From assembly GCA_009760855.2 (NCBI GenBank), contig WPIO01000008.1:5302001-5366000 (forward strand): a stretch of 64,000 nucleotides of DNA. The letters run 5' to 3'. Of the stretch, positions 11,523 through 19,454 are shown in pieces (the stretch's first letter is position 1; each line of letters starts with the position of its first letter). The notes under the pieces were generated by a model that was not told the origin of the DNA, did not search any database, and saw only the letters and a program-made list of their open reading frames with translations. This DNA comes from Cristatella mucedo (taxonomy: Eukaryota > Bryozoa > Phylactolaemata > Cristatellidae). The position numbers and the translations under genes were made by a program.

Positions 11523-12545
11523 CCCAAAAGCAGGACACGTCGAAACAAAATACCATAGGTGCCCTCTCTTCGCTGGCTTTGCGGAAAATGTGCTCTTGGT
11601 GTTCTGGGCGCTTATAAGTAGGCTCTCTATTAAAAACTAATTCACCTATAATCAAGTTTCGCAATAATTAATTTTTTCTTCCCTGTCAGTAGCGTCTCGT
11701 TAAGACTGAGTCTCACAATACTTTAAATGGATACCGTATTGCTTGAAGGACAGACCAAAGTGGCTGCCATCTTATTTTTAGATTCCGCCAGCTGGTGACT
11801 ATGGATGGACGTTGCAGTCTATTAATGGCCTAGCCTAAAAAGCAGATTAATGGCACGACCCCACTTGAGACCTGGCCTCGACATCAGAATGGCGAAAATT
11901 GCCAGCGTTTTCTTGGTAGCTATATGCCAAGCAGCTTCCGCTGCCAAGTGGTAATGGGAATCGAGGGATCGCAGCCACGTAGTCAATATCGGGCGGAATT
12001 GCAGGCATGCGAACCGCTAGCGCATGCACTGGCTTCAATGTGACACTTCGGTGGGGTCATTCTCAACTTGGGCGAAAAAGCCCACCCATCACGGCCCCCA
12101 ACGAACCGCGCGGGTCGACGGGGGAAGGGGAGCGCTTGCGCGTCGACGCGGCCCAAGCAGACGCCAGCGCGGGCTCGCAGCGGACGCGTCAGACGCGGAT
12201 TGGTTGGCTCCGCTCAGGCGCCACAACAAAGCGCTGCACCGCGCACGACCTCGCGCGCGCCACGCCCTACGCGCGAGGAGCCGCCGCCGCCGCCACATAC
12301 CAAAGAGCTATCCGATCCTTCGGAAAGTCGAGCCGGTCCAGACAGCCGAGGAACCACGGCAAGGCGTACTCCTTGTTTCTGGCGAAGAGTGCTATTACAA
12401 CCGTCGGCGCGAGGACAGCCGCCTCTGCGTCGCTCTCCACTGCCGCCGCCGCGGAGGGCTGCTCGGAGGCGACGGCGCTGCTGCCAGCAAAGAGTGCGGA
12501 GATGCAGGCCGCGACCGCGGCGGACACGAACCGGCCTCGAGCCAT
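404..12545 (-). CDS. COLGALT: Procollagen galactosyltransferase (GT25 family) gene, 3' part off window
   Basis: This gene encodes an ER-lumenal enzyme that transfers galactose from UDP-Gal to hydroxylysine in collagen. Eleven minus-strand exons join in phase to about 423 codons. The order is signal peptide (residues 1 to about 28), N-terminal transferase domain (about 49-315, with '[19 protein letters not shown]', 'TDHNID', '[10 protein letters not shown]', the DxD motif as '[10 protein letters not shown]', '[14 protein letters not shown]' and '[11 protein letters not shown]'), then the start of the C-terminal GT25 domain (from about 344, '[16 protein letters not shown]', '[15 protein letters not shown]', '[11 protein letters not shown]'). 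All blocks occur in the same order as in human COLGALT1, which is about 620 residues, so roughly 200 codons and the ER-retention tail lie left of position 1. Introns range from 147 to about 2,900 bp and carry LINE and SINE debris. Only the exon 6/7 junction is uncertain. Family identity is secure; which vertebrate paralogue (COLGALT1, COLGALT2 or CERCAM) it matches is not. Confidence 0.93.
1888..2619 (+). mobile_element. LINE family 1 (CR1/L2-like), 5'-truncated copy in COLGALT intron 10
   Basis: The copy starts inside the C-terminal part of ORF2 ('[20 protein letters not shown]'), runs through the 3' UTR and ends with the family tail AAGCGCCTAGAAAGAGATT ... GGGCGCTTTATCAAGTGC and a TTA microsatellite. 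It is almost identical to 26628-27345. One change turns the codon run 'TTTTCG' into 'TGATCG', giving a stop. It is antisense to COLGALT. Confidence 0.85.
3148..3180 (+). repeat. GGGA tandem run, potential G-quadruplex
   Basis: Seven successive GGGA units end in GGGGGCGGGG, giving more than four G-tracts within 33 bases. It lies in COLGALT intron 10, about 80 bp past exon 10 on the gene's template side. Confidence 0.8.
3259..3333 (-). CDS. COLGALT: COLGALT exon 10
   Basis: The exon reads '[20 protein letters not shown]' then 'PYHK', matching human '[24 protein letters not shown]'. It is phase 2 on both sides, with a GTGAGG donor, and joins exon 11 as 'YHKRPLKIGE'. A partial second copy of its coding sequence lies 470 bp upstream in the gene (3767-3800). 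Confidence 0.93.
3767..3800 (-). pseudogene. Partial duplicate of COLGALT exon 10 inside intron 9
   Basis: These 34 bases repeat 3297-3330 with a single mismatch and, on the minus strand, read '[11 protein letters not shown]'. Similarity stops abruptly at both ends. There is no AG acceptor just upstream, and the frame runs into a stop five codons later. It looks like a broken exon copy rather than a usable alternative exon. Confidence 0.7.
4908..5015 (-). mobile_element. SINE type B, inverted, degraded, in COLGALT intron 9
   Basis: 'CATAGCGCCCTCAGAGAACT', 'CATCTCTATCCAGGGACTTC' and 'GACCGAGGTCGTTAA' fit the inverted tail and part of the tRNA-like body. Confidence 0.5.
5520..5838 (+). mobile_element. 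LINE family 2 (ACATT-tailed), 3' fragment in COLGALT intron 9
   Basis: The segment 'GTGAGACGAAGTCTGTTGG' through 'GGAGATACATTACATTACATT' is shared, mostly base for base, with 17690-17935. The family ends in ACATT repeats rather than TTA repeats, so it is distinct from family 1. Only the terminal ORF and 3' UTR remain. Confidence 0.7.
6209..6315 (-). CDS. COLGALT: COLGALT exon 9: start of the GT25 domain
   Basis: The exon reads '[20 protein letters not shown]', then '[12 protein letters not shown]'. The family has 'VFMINLRRRQDRRERML' and 'RLVEAVDGK'. The acceptor is TTCGCAG; the donor GTAGTT leaves phase 2. The NLxRRxDR signature is the hallmark of glycosyltransferase family 25. Confidence 0.93.
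6395..6615 (+). mobile_element. LINE family 1 3' tail
   Basis: This is the 3' UTR motif set ('GTGCTTATGCGTGCTGACAC', 'CTAACCATGTTA', then 'AAAGCGCCTAGTAAGAGATT') ending in an A-run and ATT repeats. No coding sequence is left. It lies in COLGALT intron 9, just upstream of exon 9. Confidence 0.75.
6775..6851 (-). CDS. COLGALT: COLGALT exon 8: linker into the GT25 domain
   Basis: The acceptor TTTTGCAAG is followed by '[20 protein letters not shown]' and 'LGFDE', then a GTGCGT donor in phase 0. The family counterpart is 'SRFISAPTKTPDKMGFDE', which ends at the same place and leads directly into 'VFMINL'. Confidence 0.9.
7333..7466 (-). CDS. COLGALT: COLGALT exon 7 (5' edge uncertain)
   Basis: The minus frame holds '[18 protein letters not shown]' and 'VVQQPPE', matching the family block '[23 protein letters not shown]' by length and by the EA--FM core, at low overall identity. 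The 3' edge (GAA T|GTGTGC) gives the phase needed by exon 8. The 5' edge is an inference: an AG at 7467-7468 would splice in phase 2 to the alternative end of exon 6. A transcript is needed to fix it. Confidence 0.65.
7918..8095 (-). mobile_element. LINE family 1 3' tail, inverted
   Basis: This reads as the reverse complement of the family tail: 'GATAAAGCGCCCTCAGAACT' then 'CTTTCTAGGTGCTTTA', with the AT-rich microsatellite at the left end. It lies in COLGALT intron 6 in the gene's sense orientation. Confidence 0.7.
8165..8372 (-). CDS. COLGALT: COLGALT exon 6
   Basis: After a TTTTCCAG acceptor the exon reads '[20 protein letters not shown]', then '[11 protein letters not shown]' and '[15 protein letters not shown]'. 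These correspond to human 'GCFAVPMVHSTFL' and 'SFDDIIVFAFSCKQA'. The right-hand limit is ambiguous: a GTTGGT donor ends it at 8165 in phase 1, while a GTGGCC donor 4 nt further on ends it at 8161 in phase 2. The second choice suits exon 7 as placed here. Confidence 0.87.
8520..8589 (-). CDS. COLGALT: COLGALT exon 5
   Basis: This 70-nt exon reads '[20 protein letters not shown]', matching family '[20 protein letters not shown]'. The donor is a consensus GTGAGT. The acceptor (GTTAAG) has a weak pyrimidine tract, but it is the only AG that keeps phase with exon 4. Confidence 0.88.
8685..8770 (+). repeat. G-rich minisatellite, about 20-25 bp unit
   Basis: 'GAGCATGCAGCAGTGGGGG' recurs about four times with small length changes in COLGALT intron 4. 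Its G-runs could also form quadruplexes. Confidence 0.8.
9094..9158 (-). CDS. COLGALT: COLGALT exon 4 carrying the DxD motif
   Basis: This short 65-nt exon lies between a TTCCAG acceptor and a GTATTC donor. It reads '[20 protein letters not shown]', equivalent to human '[20 protein letters not shown]'. The metal/nucleotide-sugar DxD motif is kept as D-C-D. Its last two bases pair with the first base of exon 5 to make Arg. Confidence 0.92.
9383..9498 (-). CDS. COLGALT: COLGALT exon 3
   Basis: Acceptor CTGCAG; the exon starts in phase 1 and reads '[18 protein letters not shown]' then '[20 protein letters not shown]'. This closely matches human 'YPDEEGPKHWSDSRYEHV' and 'ARDMWADYILF'. It ends in phase 0 at a GTACGG donor. 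Only 224 bp separate it from exon 4. Confidence 0.93.
10262..10371 (-). CDS. COLGALT: COLGALT exon 2
   Basis: The exon opens after a CGCAG acceptor. Its first base completes the split Trp codon of 'ALW', and it reads '[20 protein letters not shown]', matching the 'ATDHNMDNTSTVLREW' block of the family. It ends 'KIGPDG' plus one base before a GTAAGG donor, so phase 2 in and phase 1 out both agree with the neighbouring exons. Confidence 0.92.
10465..10516. repeat. Perfect 21-bp inverted repeat, 10-nt loop
   Basis: The arms 10465-10485 and 10496-10516 are exact reverse complements. It lies in COLGALT intron 1, about 95 bp from exon 2. Confidence 0.9.
10695..10830 (+). mobile_element. LINE family 2 3' tail, degraded
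   Basis: 'GCACCGAAAGCC', a damaged 'TAACATCCACTTGGTC' and 'GGAGATACATTTCAATGCATT' match the family 2 terminus. It lies in COLGALT intron 1. Confidence 0.5.
11326..11475 (+). mobile_element. tRNA-derived SINE (type A), in COLGALT intron 1
   Basis: A good B-box (GGTTCGATTCC, 11367-11377) follows a damaged head. The body 'TTTATCGCCACTACAAGCGG' and end 'CGCTATACAAAAAGAGGCTGTTTAAT' match the copies at 40786 and 53891. Pol III type 2 promoter boxes mark the tRNA origin. Confidence 0.7.
11484..11524. repeat. AT dinucleotide microsatellite
   Basis: About 18 AT units follow a SINE end in COLGALT intron 1. Confidence 0.9.
12301..12545 (-). CDS. COLGALT: COLGALT exon 1: signal peptide and start of catalytic domain
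   Basis: The exon gives 81 codons plus 2 nt (phase 2) and ends at a GTATGT donor. The chosen ATG (12545) starts '[20 protein letters not shown]', a textbook signal peptide ending near 'AVAS'. An in-frame ATG 20 codons upstream (12605, 'MSLGQ') would place a charged segment before it and is less likely. An Ala/Glu-rich spacer leads into '[20 protein letters not shown]', which aligns with '[20 protein letters not shown]' of human COLGALT1. Confidence 0.9.
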
Positions 12546-13209
12546 GCTGCTAGCGCTGCCTCCGTCCGCGCCTCTTGCCGCTCTCGAAATCTGTCCGAGA
12601 CTCATCGGGCGGATATAATGCTCATTCGGCGCTCAACGCGAACTCATGCGTGGACAGAGGCAGGAGCGTATGGGGGAAGGAATAGTTACGGTACACTGCA
12701 ATCATGCTTTGCATCTCGACTGCTTGCACCATTAGCTAGCAATGAGGACGACTTTGAGGCAACCCTCCTATGCTACTTATCGCTCGCTGGTCGCCGGCGG
12801 CTATGTAAGCTATACTCATACTAGCCGATGCGAGCGCAGTTGTTCAGAGCGTCGCGAACCCCCCCCCCGCGAAGCAATGCTTTCGATCGGTTTTCCGGCT
12901 TCGCAAATTGGCGGGCAACTCGCTACGGGTGGAAGAAAGCCGCATAATCAATGCCTCCGCTAACGAAAATACCTTTTTGCATAGAACGAAGCGACGCAGT
13001 CTAAAAATTGTAACGGAATGCCTACCAACAGCATGTGGCCACTGGCAACTTCCGGCGGGTTTGGTGGCGCTTGAAGTGCGTCTAAAAATAAAAAAAAACT
13101 ATCAACGGAAAACAATAACATGGCTAGCAGATTCCTATTAAGCGCAGGCAGGCCGACCGATTGTTTAGCACGTATGAGACGGCCTTCTGACGACAGTGAT
13201 CGATCAGCC
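12546..13209. other. Interval between divergent starts; possible shared promoter
   Basis: About 660 bp separates the COLGALT ATG from the candidate plus-strand exon. It contains mixed-GC unique sequence, a run of eight C near 12861, and no repeats that I recognise. If the right-hand exon is real, this is a bidirectional promoter. Confidence 0.3.
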
Positions 13210-13309
13210 ATGGAATCGAGTCGCAGTTACGCGGTCGAGGCTCGTGACGGACGTGACGTAATTTCGCTGGCCGATATCGCTCGCACTGTCGTAAAAGTGG
13301 CGCAAAAGG
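13210..13309 (+). CDS. Candidate first exon, divergent from COLGALT; product unknown
   Basis: An ATG in a strong context (GCCATGG) opens 33 codons, 'MESSRSYAVEARDGRDVISL' then 'ADIARTVVKVAQK', and one base before a GTAACT donor. In-frame ATGs also occur at 13120 and 13174. The composition looks protein-like but I recognise no family and found no second exon. It would start about 660 bp from the COLGALT start on the other strand. Confidence 0.27.
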
Positions 13310-14214
13310 GTAACTTATGCACTTCGCTCGAGTGAGCGGACCGATTACGACGAACCCGTTACGTTACAGCCCGCGGTCCGTTGCGAGAGCGTGTACCGCT
13401 TAAGCTTAAGCCAAACTTTGGCCAGAAATCGATGTAAATTCTGCCGGGCGTCGTCGAAAGTAATCACGAAGCGTCGGACTACGGTCAGCATATCAGCAGC
13501 GCGTATTGCGCCTGCGACTCGCGCGGGAAATTCGTCAGGCTTCGGCGCGGACTAGCGCACGCTGCGTGCACTGTCCTTGTGGTGAAAGGCTTACGTTCTA
13601 TAGCCGCAGCAAGGCTTTGAGGGGAGCGCGGCTTCGGAGAAGGAGAGGCGAGACGAGCTTTGAGACGAGCACTTCCGTCGGGATTTACTGGAATTCGGAC
13701 GCCGCTACCAAGGACAGTAGACAGTGGAGCGGGAACAAGATTGGTGGCTGAATTTAAGGGGGGCTGATTCGTGAAAGAAATTCACAATATAGTCGTAAAT
13801 CTCGAGCGAGAGAGAAAGAGAGAAAATCGGTGCATCTTCTATAATCATTTTTGTACAGCTTTAGTGATGCGTACATGTGCATTAGTCTTCGTCGCAACGG
13901 ATGCGATGTACAGAAGAAGCTACGGCGCGTTCGTAAGCGATGCACTTGAATGATAGAGACGAGTCGCGCGATATTCGGTAATGCTTTCTTTTCGTGTAAC
14001 TCGTTAGCCAAACGACGTCAATTAATTCGTTTCCTCATTGGAAATGGTGGCGTTAAAAATATATATATATATTGCTGCACTGGTCGTACCAGCAAAGTTT
14101 GCGGAAACTAATTGCTATTGTTCCGTACTTTTGAGGCATAAGAAACTTAGTACATAAAAACTACTGCCCCGGAACAAAAATCGTGTTACATGCATGGAAA
14201 TGAAGTCTGCTAGC

Positions 14215-14335
14215 TATCTTGTTCTCACCGAAAGCTACTTAGGCTTTTAGTGCAATATTGTAAACTCTTCAGCATAACATCTACTTAGTCATTTTGGCTT
14301 GGGGAAGTTACAATCGGAGATGCATTACACTTTTT
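14215..14335 (+). mobile_element. LINE family 2 3' tail, degraded
   Basis: 'ACCGAAAGCTACTTAGGCTT' through 'CGGAGATGCATTACACTT' matches the ends at 5838 and 17935 with many changes. Confidence 0.5.
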
Positions 14336-14512
14336 ATCCAAACCAAAAGTAACTTGCGTGAAGTAGCAGTTGATAAATTATTCGCCCGCCGAAATCGCCA
14401 GGCGTCCGGTTGAGAAGCGTCGCCGCTGGCATCGACGTGTGGGGCGAGCGCGCGACTGGCGTTTAGCGCGGCACATAATTTGAGAGCTGACCCAACGTGC
14501 TGGCGCCGACAA

Positions 14513-14563
14513 CGTCGAAATGGCACCGGACATGTGCCTCGGATAACCGGTGCCATTTCGACG
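14513..14563. repeat. Perfect 17-bp inverted repeat, 17-nt loop
   Basis: The arms 14513-14529 and 14547-14563 (CGTCGAAATGGCACCGG and its complement) pair fully. Intergenic. Confidence 0.9.
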
Positions 14564-15267
14564 GTGCACAAGCCGCACGCTCAGCGCGAAATCCACCAAT
14601 CATCCAACAATGCTTTCTCTACAGAATAGGTGAAGTGTCTAGAAAGAGAGCTAGTCCTCCAAGGGTTCTATACGAATGTATTATTACTATTATTATTCAA
14701 TGAAGGTAGGATTTGCTGCGAACAGCTCCTCGCTCGGAGCTCATCGGAGCTGCTGTGGCGAGCGTCAGGTGTCAAATTTGATGCATGCCACCCAGGCGTC
14801 CCCAGTCGTCAAGCTTGGTAGTGAAAGGATCCGCCAGATTACTTCCGCCGCGCTCGCCTGGAGCGAAGGCGAGCGCGGAAGCGGGCGGTGTAGGGAGGAT
14901 GGCGGCAGCGGACGCCCACGCTTTCGTGAGCGTCCTTTTGAATCGAGCGTGTTCTCCACCCCTTAGAAGGAATTATGTCTACCCCTTGTAGTAAGTAGCT
15001 AAGTGTATGTGCAGGCGGACTTAAAGTACACTTTACACGAGTAAATTGCGATACACTACTCGAAAGATATTGAACATGTGGCATTGACGCTGCTGGCGGC
15101 GACGTCAACAAATCACACGTCAAAAAGTCCTCGGCCGCTCGCGCGCTTAGAAGCTTGTTGCTGAGTTATTCCGCGCACGCCGACGCCGCGCGTGAGCTGG
15201 CTCTCGTTGCGGCAATACATTTTATGGGCATTTCCTCGCGTCCGCATCCGCTCGTATCGACCGTGCA

Positions 15268-15275
15268 TATAAAAA
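15268..15275 (+). promoter_or_regulatory. TATA-like box
   Basis: TATAAAAA followed by GGC lies in otherwise GC-rich sequence, as expected of a core promoter firing near 15300 on the plus strand. The only downstream open frame (15465-15947) is not recognisable, so no gene can be assigned. Confidence 0.25.
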
Positions 15276-15965
15276 GGCTCCAGACTCGCCCGCGAGTGCG
15301 CCATCGTTGCCGACGGCCGCGACGGCCACCAACGGAGCGCACTTTAAGTAGTTGAGCAATATCGTCCGGTCGCACGAAAGCAAGCCAAGAAGGAGCCGAC
15401 TGCGATGCAAAACAAGACGTCCCAAGCGACCTTAAAAGTTTCATTGCAAAGCGTGTCGTAGTAAATGATCGCTCGGACGCCGGCCGTCGCGGGCTGGCGG
15501 CTCGCTCGCACCGGCGCCGGCAGACGCCCGAGGCTCGTCGGCAACGCTGACGCTGCGAAGGTGAAGGTTGAGAAACAATGCGGACGCTGCGAAGGTGACG
15601 GGACATACAGCACGCAGTGGGCAGCCGTTTTTCCTTGCAAGGAGAGTCAAACTGTCACAATAAGCTCCCAGAAACTTGTCGGGCGATCGAAAAAGGACGC
15701 GCGTGCTCGCGCGTGCATTCCGAGAGAGCCCCAAGAAGCCGAGAACGAGCGCGCGCGCGCGGCAGCTCCACTGAGCGTCCAAGAGCACTCCTCTGACGTC
15801 GCTGCGGCCAAAGCGTCCAGAGTAGACTGCGTCCGCTTGCGTCTTGACGCACCAAAAATGACCGGATCAGACTCTAACGCGCGCAGGCAGGCGCAGACGG
15901 CGAGAGAAGAAGGATCCACAGCACCCCGCAGCTTCAAGCAAGACTAAGTAGGCTAAGCGAACGGT

Positions 15966-16112
15966 AGCAAAGCGAAGCGAAGCAGTCAGTAGCAAAGCAG
16001 TCGGTAGCAAAGCAGTCGGCAGCAAAGCAGTCAGTAGCCAAGCAGCCGATAGCAAAGCTGTCGGTAGCAAGGCAGCCGGTAGCAAAGCTGTCGGTAGCAA
16101 GGCAGCCGGTAG
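15966..16112 (+). repeat. 15-bp minisatellite
   Basis: The unit AGCAAAGCAGTCGGT repeats about nine to ten times with substitutions. In one plus frame it would encode (SKAVG)n, but that frame has a stop just upstream and no start, so coding is not supported. Confidence 0.85.
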
Positions 16113-16329
16113 CAAGGCCCGCGCTTCCGACGTTGCGCGAGCGCCATGCCGGTGCAGCTGCAGCTGCACCAGTCCCAGCAATCGTCCGGCGTCTTGCATG
16201 TAGCCGCGATGACGCCCGCTCGCGACGGCGCCATCGCCGGCGCCGAGTCGGCTCGAGCCCGCCGCGGCCGGCCGATTGGCCGCAGGCGGCGGCTGCCCGA
16301 AGGCCGCTGCCAGCTAGCGCCGGCCGTAC

Positions 16330-16616
16330 ATGAACTTCGATCTCTTCCTCGTCCCGTCCCCGTCCGCAGCAGCGCCGTTGAGCGTGTCCGACGGCAGCGC
16401 GCCGGCTTCGCTGCCTGCGCCTCGCTCCCAATCGGAGTCTTCGCCGAGCTCGTCGAGTATGGCCATCGTGAGAAGCTTCGCTCTCGCGTCCCCGCCGAGC
16501 CGGGCGCGCGAGAATACTTCTGCCAAGGCCGCGGCTTCCCGCCGCGAGCTGCGGGCCGCCGTTCCGTGGTAGCTCGACTCGCCAAACCAAGGATTTCCGG
16601 CTTCGGACGGCTCCAT
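16330..16616 (-). CDS. Candidate first exon on minus strand; product unknown
   Basis: From an ATG at 16616 the frame reads 'MEPSEAGNPWFGESSYHG', then 'AKLLTMAILDELGEDSDWE', an acidic/Gly stretch, and 'TRKRSKF'. It stays open for 95 codons plus 2 nt up to a GTACGG donor, the same donor sequence as COLGALT exon 3. The acidic-then-basic pattern is suggestive, but GC-rich DNA produces long open frames by chance and no further exon was found. Confidence 0.27.
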
Positions 16617-16823
16617 AGAGACCTGATGAAATAAAGGTGGCGGCTGCGAGAGACCGGCCGCACAAAAAGAGCATTCCGTTGGCTCGCCTGGCGGCCGCGA
16701 TGGCGCCTTTTCGAGAGCTGCAGCTGATTTCAATTTGAACAATTATTACAATTTGCAAGAGTGGCGGATTATAACCGCACTAACAAAAGTGCTGGAGCGC
16801 ACGCTTGAACGAAGCCACGAGCT

Positions 16824-17043
<220 letters not shown>

Positions 17044-17254
17044 AGATGTCAACGCGGCGCATTCGACCTCATAAGATGTTGGCTAATTTGGTCATCATGG
17101 AAGCTCAGCGAATGATTCTGGCACCACGCGGACGCTCGCAGTTCCCAATTTTTCGCACTAAATCGCTGCCGCCGAAGAGGATCGAGCTAAAAAATTAAAT
17201 TGACTCATGCGTTACCAAGCAGCCTCCTCGCTGAGGCACGCGAAAGATACCTTT

Positions 17255-17470
17255 GATGTTCTTTATATGCTTGTGCGTGCTGACTCTGTGCATTCTGCCA
17301 CTAACCACATTTAAATTGCTGATACTGTGCATGTCGCCCTAACCATGTTATACTAGTTGATATTGTGCATATTACCACAAATCACTTGTTCATGCTTTTT
17401 TCTTCACCGAACATGCCAAGTGCTTAGAAAGAGATTAAGTTCTCCGTTGGTGCTATACAATGGTATAGCA
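17255..17470 (+). mobile_element. LINE family 1 3' tail
   Basis: The 3' UTR ('TGCTTGTGCGTGCTGACTC', 'CTAACCATGTTATAC') and the terminal 'AAGTGCTTAGAAAGAGATTA ... GGTGCTATACAATGG' are present. A family 2 fragment follows directly. Confidence 0.65.
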
Positions 17471-17940
17471 AATTTCTAACGCTGACCCACAAGGCCCGCC
17501 ACGGTTTGACTCCTCCATACCTAGCTGAACTGCTGCACCAGTTTCAGCTTCTTCGCGCCCTCAGGTCCTGTATGGACAATACATTAGCTGTTCCATTCCA
17601 CCGCTTAAAGACCGTTAGCGACAGAAGCTTTAGCTCTGCAGGTCCTAGACTGTGGAACTCGCTTCCAAATTCTTACGAAACGACAACTACTTTCTTGCTG
17701 CCGACTATGCCTCATCCTTTCCAGCGGTCCTGAGCTGCTCCTACCTCAAATGCTCTCCTGACTCTGCTATGATTCTCACTTTCTCTTTGTTGCGTGAGAC
17801 GAAGTCTGTTGGTTACCGAATGCGTACCGAAAGCCGCTTAGGCTGTGAGTGCGCTATGAAAAACTCTCCTGCGTAACACCCGCGTAGTCTTTATGGCTTA
17901 GTGAAGTTACAGACGGAGATACATTAGATTACATTGCTAT
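17471..17940 (+). mobile_element. LINE family 2, ORF2 C-terminus and 3' UTR
   Basis: The frame shows 'VPFHRLKTVSDRSFSSAG' and 'PRLWNSLPNS', the typical last domain of CR1-clade ORF2 proteins, then the same 3' region as 5560-5838. The ORF is broken by frameshifts. Confidence 0.7.
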
Positions 17941-18009
17941 TATTATAGTTATATATAAATGGCTGTGGTGAAGCTATACATAAATAAATATATAACGATA
18001 TAATTTTTT

Positions 18010-19031
18010 CTCTCAACTCACTTGCTGCATGTATTGATGACATCCACACATGAATGGCAGCATATTTTCTACAACTAAACGATGATAAAACTAACTTACT
18101 AGTCATGGGCAAACCCAGTGTGATTCAGAAATTGGAAAAGCTGAAGCTCAAAAATGGCTCTGCCAGCATATCTCCTGTTAAATCAGCTCGAAATCTAGGT
18201 GTCATATTCAAAAGCGACCTCTCGTTAGACGACCATATCAGCTCCACAGTCAAATCAGCCTATTTTCAGCTTCATAACATTGCTAAAATTTGGGCTTGCT
18301 TAGATAAGGATACCACGTCCAAGTTGGTCCATGCATTCGTGACATCACGTCTCTATTTCTGCAACCCACTGCTTACTGGCCTACCAGCAAGTGCCATCAG
18401 GCGATTGCAGCTGGTGCAAAACTCTGCAGTCAGGCTTGTCTGTCGTGAGCGTTGAAGTTGCCACATCATACCACTTCTCGCCGACATGCACTGGCTACCA
18501 GTCAAGCAACGGATTGACTTCAATGTTTTGTCGCTCACTTTTAGGTCACTCCATTCTTTGGCTCCAGCCTATCTCTCAGATATACTCCCACCATCAGGCC
18601 ATGCATCGTACCACCTGCTTTTCGGAATCCAACAGTCTAGAAATACCTCGTAAAAACCTCAAATCATTTGGAGACCGTGCATTTAGTTCGTATGCTCCCA
18701 AAGCCTGGAACTGCCTCCCGACCTGCGTCAGAACATCCCCTGACCTGACCACACTTAAAAGGAACTTAAAAACACCTATTTAGGACAGCATTTATTGGGT
18801 CCCTGTGATTCGTCCTTCATGTGCTTATGCGTGCTGACCCTGTGCATGCTGCCACTTACCACATTTGCATGCTGACCCTGTGCATGTCATCCCTAACCAT
18901 GGTATTCATTTTGTTTGTTTATCAAGAATGATTTTACTCACCATTCAATTGCATTTCCCTTTGCAGCAAATGTTAAAGCGCCTAGAAAGAGATTGATTTC
19001 TTTGAGGGCGCTTTATCAAGTGCATTATTAT
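18010..19031 (+). mobile_element. LINE family 1, ORF2 C-terminal third and 3' UTR
   Basis: Coding remains include 'LNDDKTNLLVMGKPSVIQKL', '[20 protein letters not shown]' and '[16 protein letters not shown]', followed by the GCGCC-tail and ATTATTAT. Several frameshifts and stops make it a dead copy. A SINE follows at once. Confidence 0.85.
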
Positions 19032-19178
19032 AAGCTGATTTGGTCCAGCGATTAAGGTGCTCGCCCCGACCAAGGCCTGACTGAGGTCGTGGGCTCAAAC
19101 CCCGAGGCATATGTGAAGCATCTGAATAGAGATTAAGTTCTCTTGGGGTGGCATACGAATGAATTGTATTTTATTTAA
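19032..19178 (+). mobile_element. tRNA-derived SINE (type B)
   Basis: The head 'TTGGTCCAGCGATTAAGGTGC' and B-box-like 'GGGCTCAAACCCC' are followed by 'GAATAGAGATTAAGTTCTCT', a motif shared with the LINE family 1 end. It lies directly after a LINE copy. Confidence 0.65.
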
Positions 19179-19454
19179 ATATTCCGTCCACCGCCATGCA
19201 AAATGCAGAAAATGCGTACTCCGGTGAAATCGCCCGGGCAAGGGCTTGTCGCTTTTTTGTGTGCGCGGAGGCGAGGAAATGTTCCCACCTGTCGCAGGAC
19301 CTTTTGTCGCGAATGTTTGGAAAAACCACAGGCGCTTTCGCATTGCACGCGTCGCCGGGCGCGTGGCGCGCGAGCGAACGCCCACGACACCGCGACGACA
19401 ATTTTTGGCACGAGCACAAGTGAGCGGTCCGATCGACGCAGTCGATGAGATGAA

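Larger units (their letters stand above)
13310..16329. other. Intergenic, no gene recognised
   Basis: Apart from a family 2 LINE tail, an inverted repeat, a TATA-like box and the 15-bp minisatellite listed separately, this stretch holds GC-rich unique sequence. Its long open frames on both strands overlap one another and match nothing I know. Confidence 0.5.

Noticed and set aside
12007-12824. Plus-strand open frames of 160-266 codons opposite COLGALT exon 1
   Set aside because: Shadow frames of a GC-rich exon; the minus strand carries the conserved protein.
15966-16112. A CRISPR-like or protein-repeat reading of the 15-bp repeats
   Set aside because: No spacers, a short degenerate unit, and the host is a eukaryote; it is a minisatellite.
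15166-16758. Several 100-270 codon frames on both strands in 15.1-16.8 kb
   Set aside because: Composition-driven, overlapping, and partly over a minisatellite. Only 16330-16616 was kept as a weak candidate.
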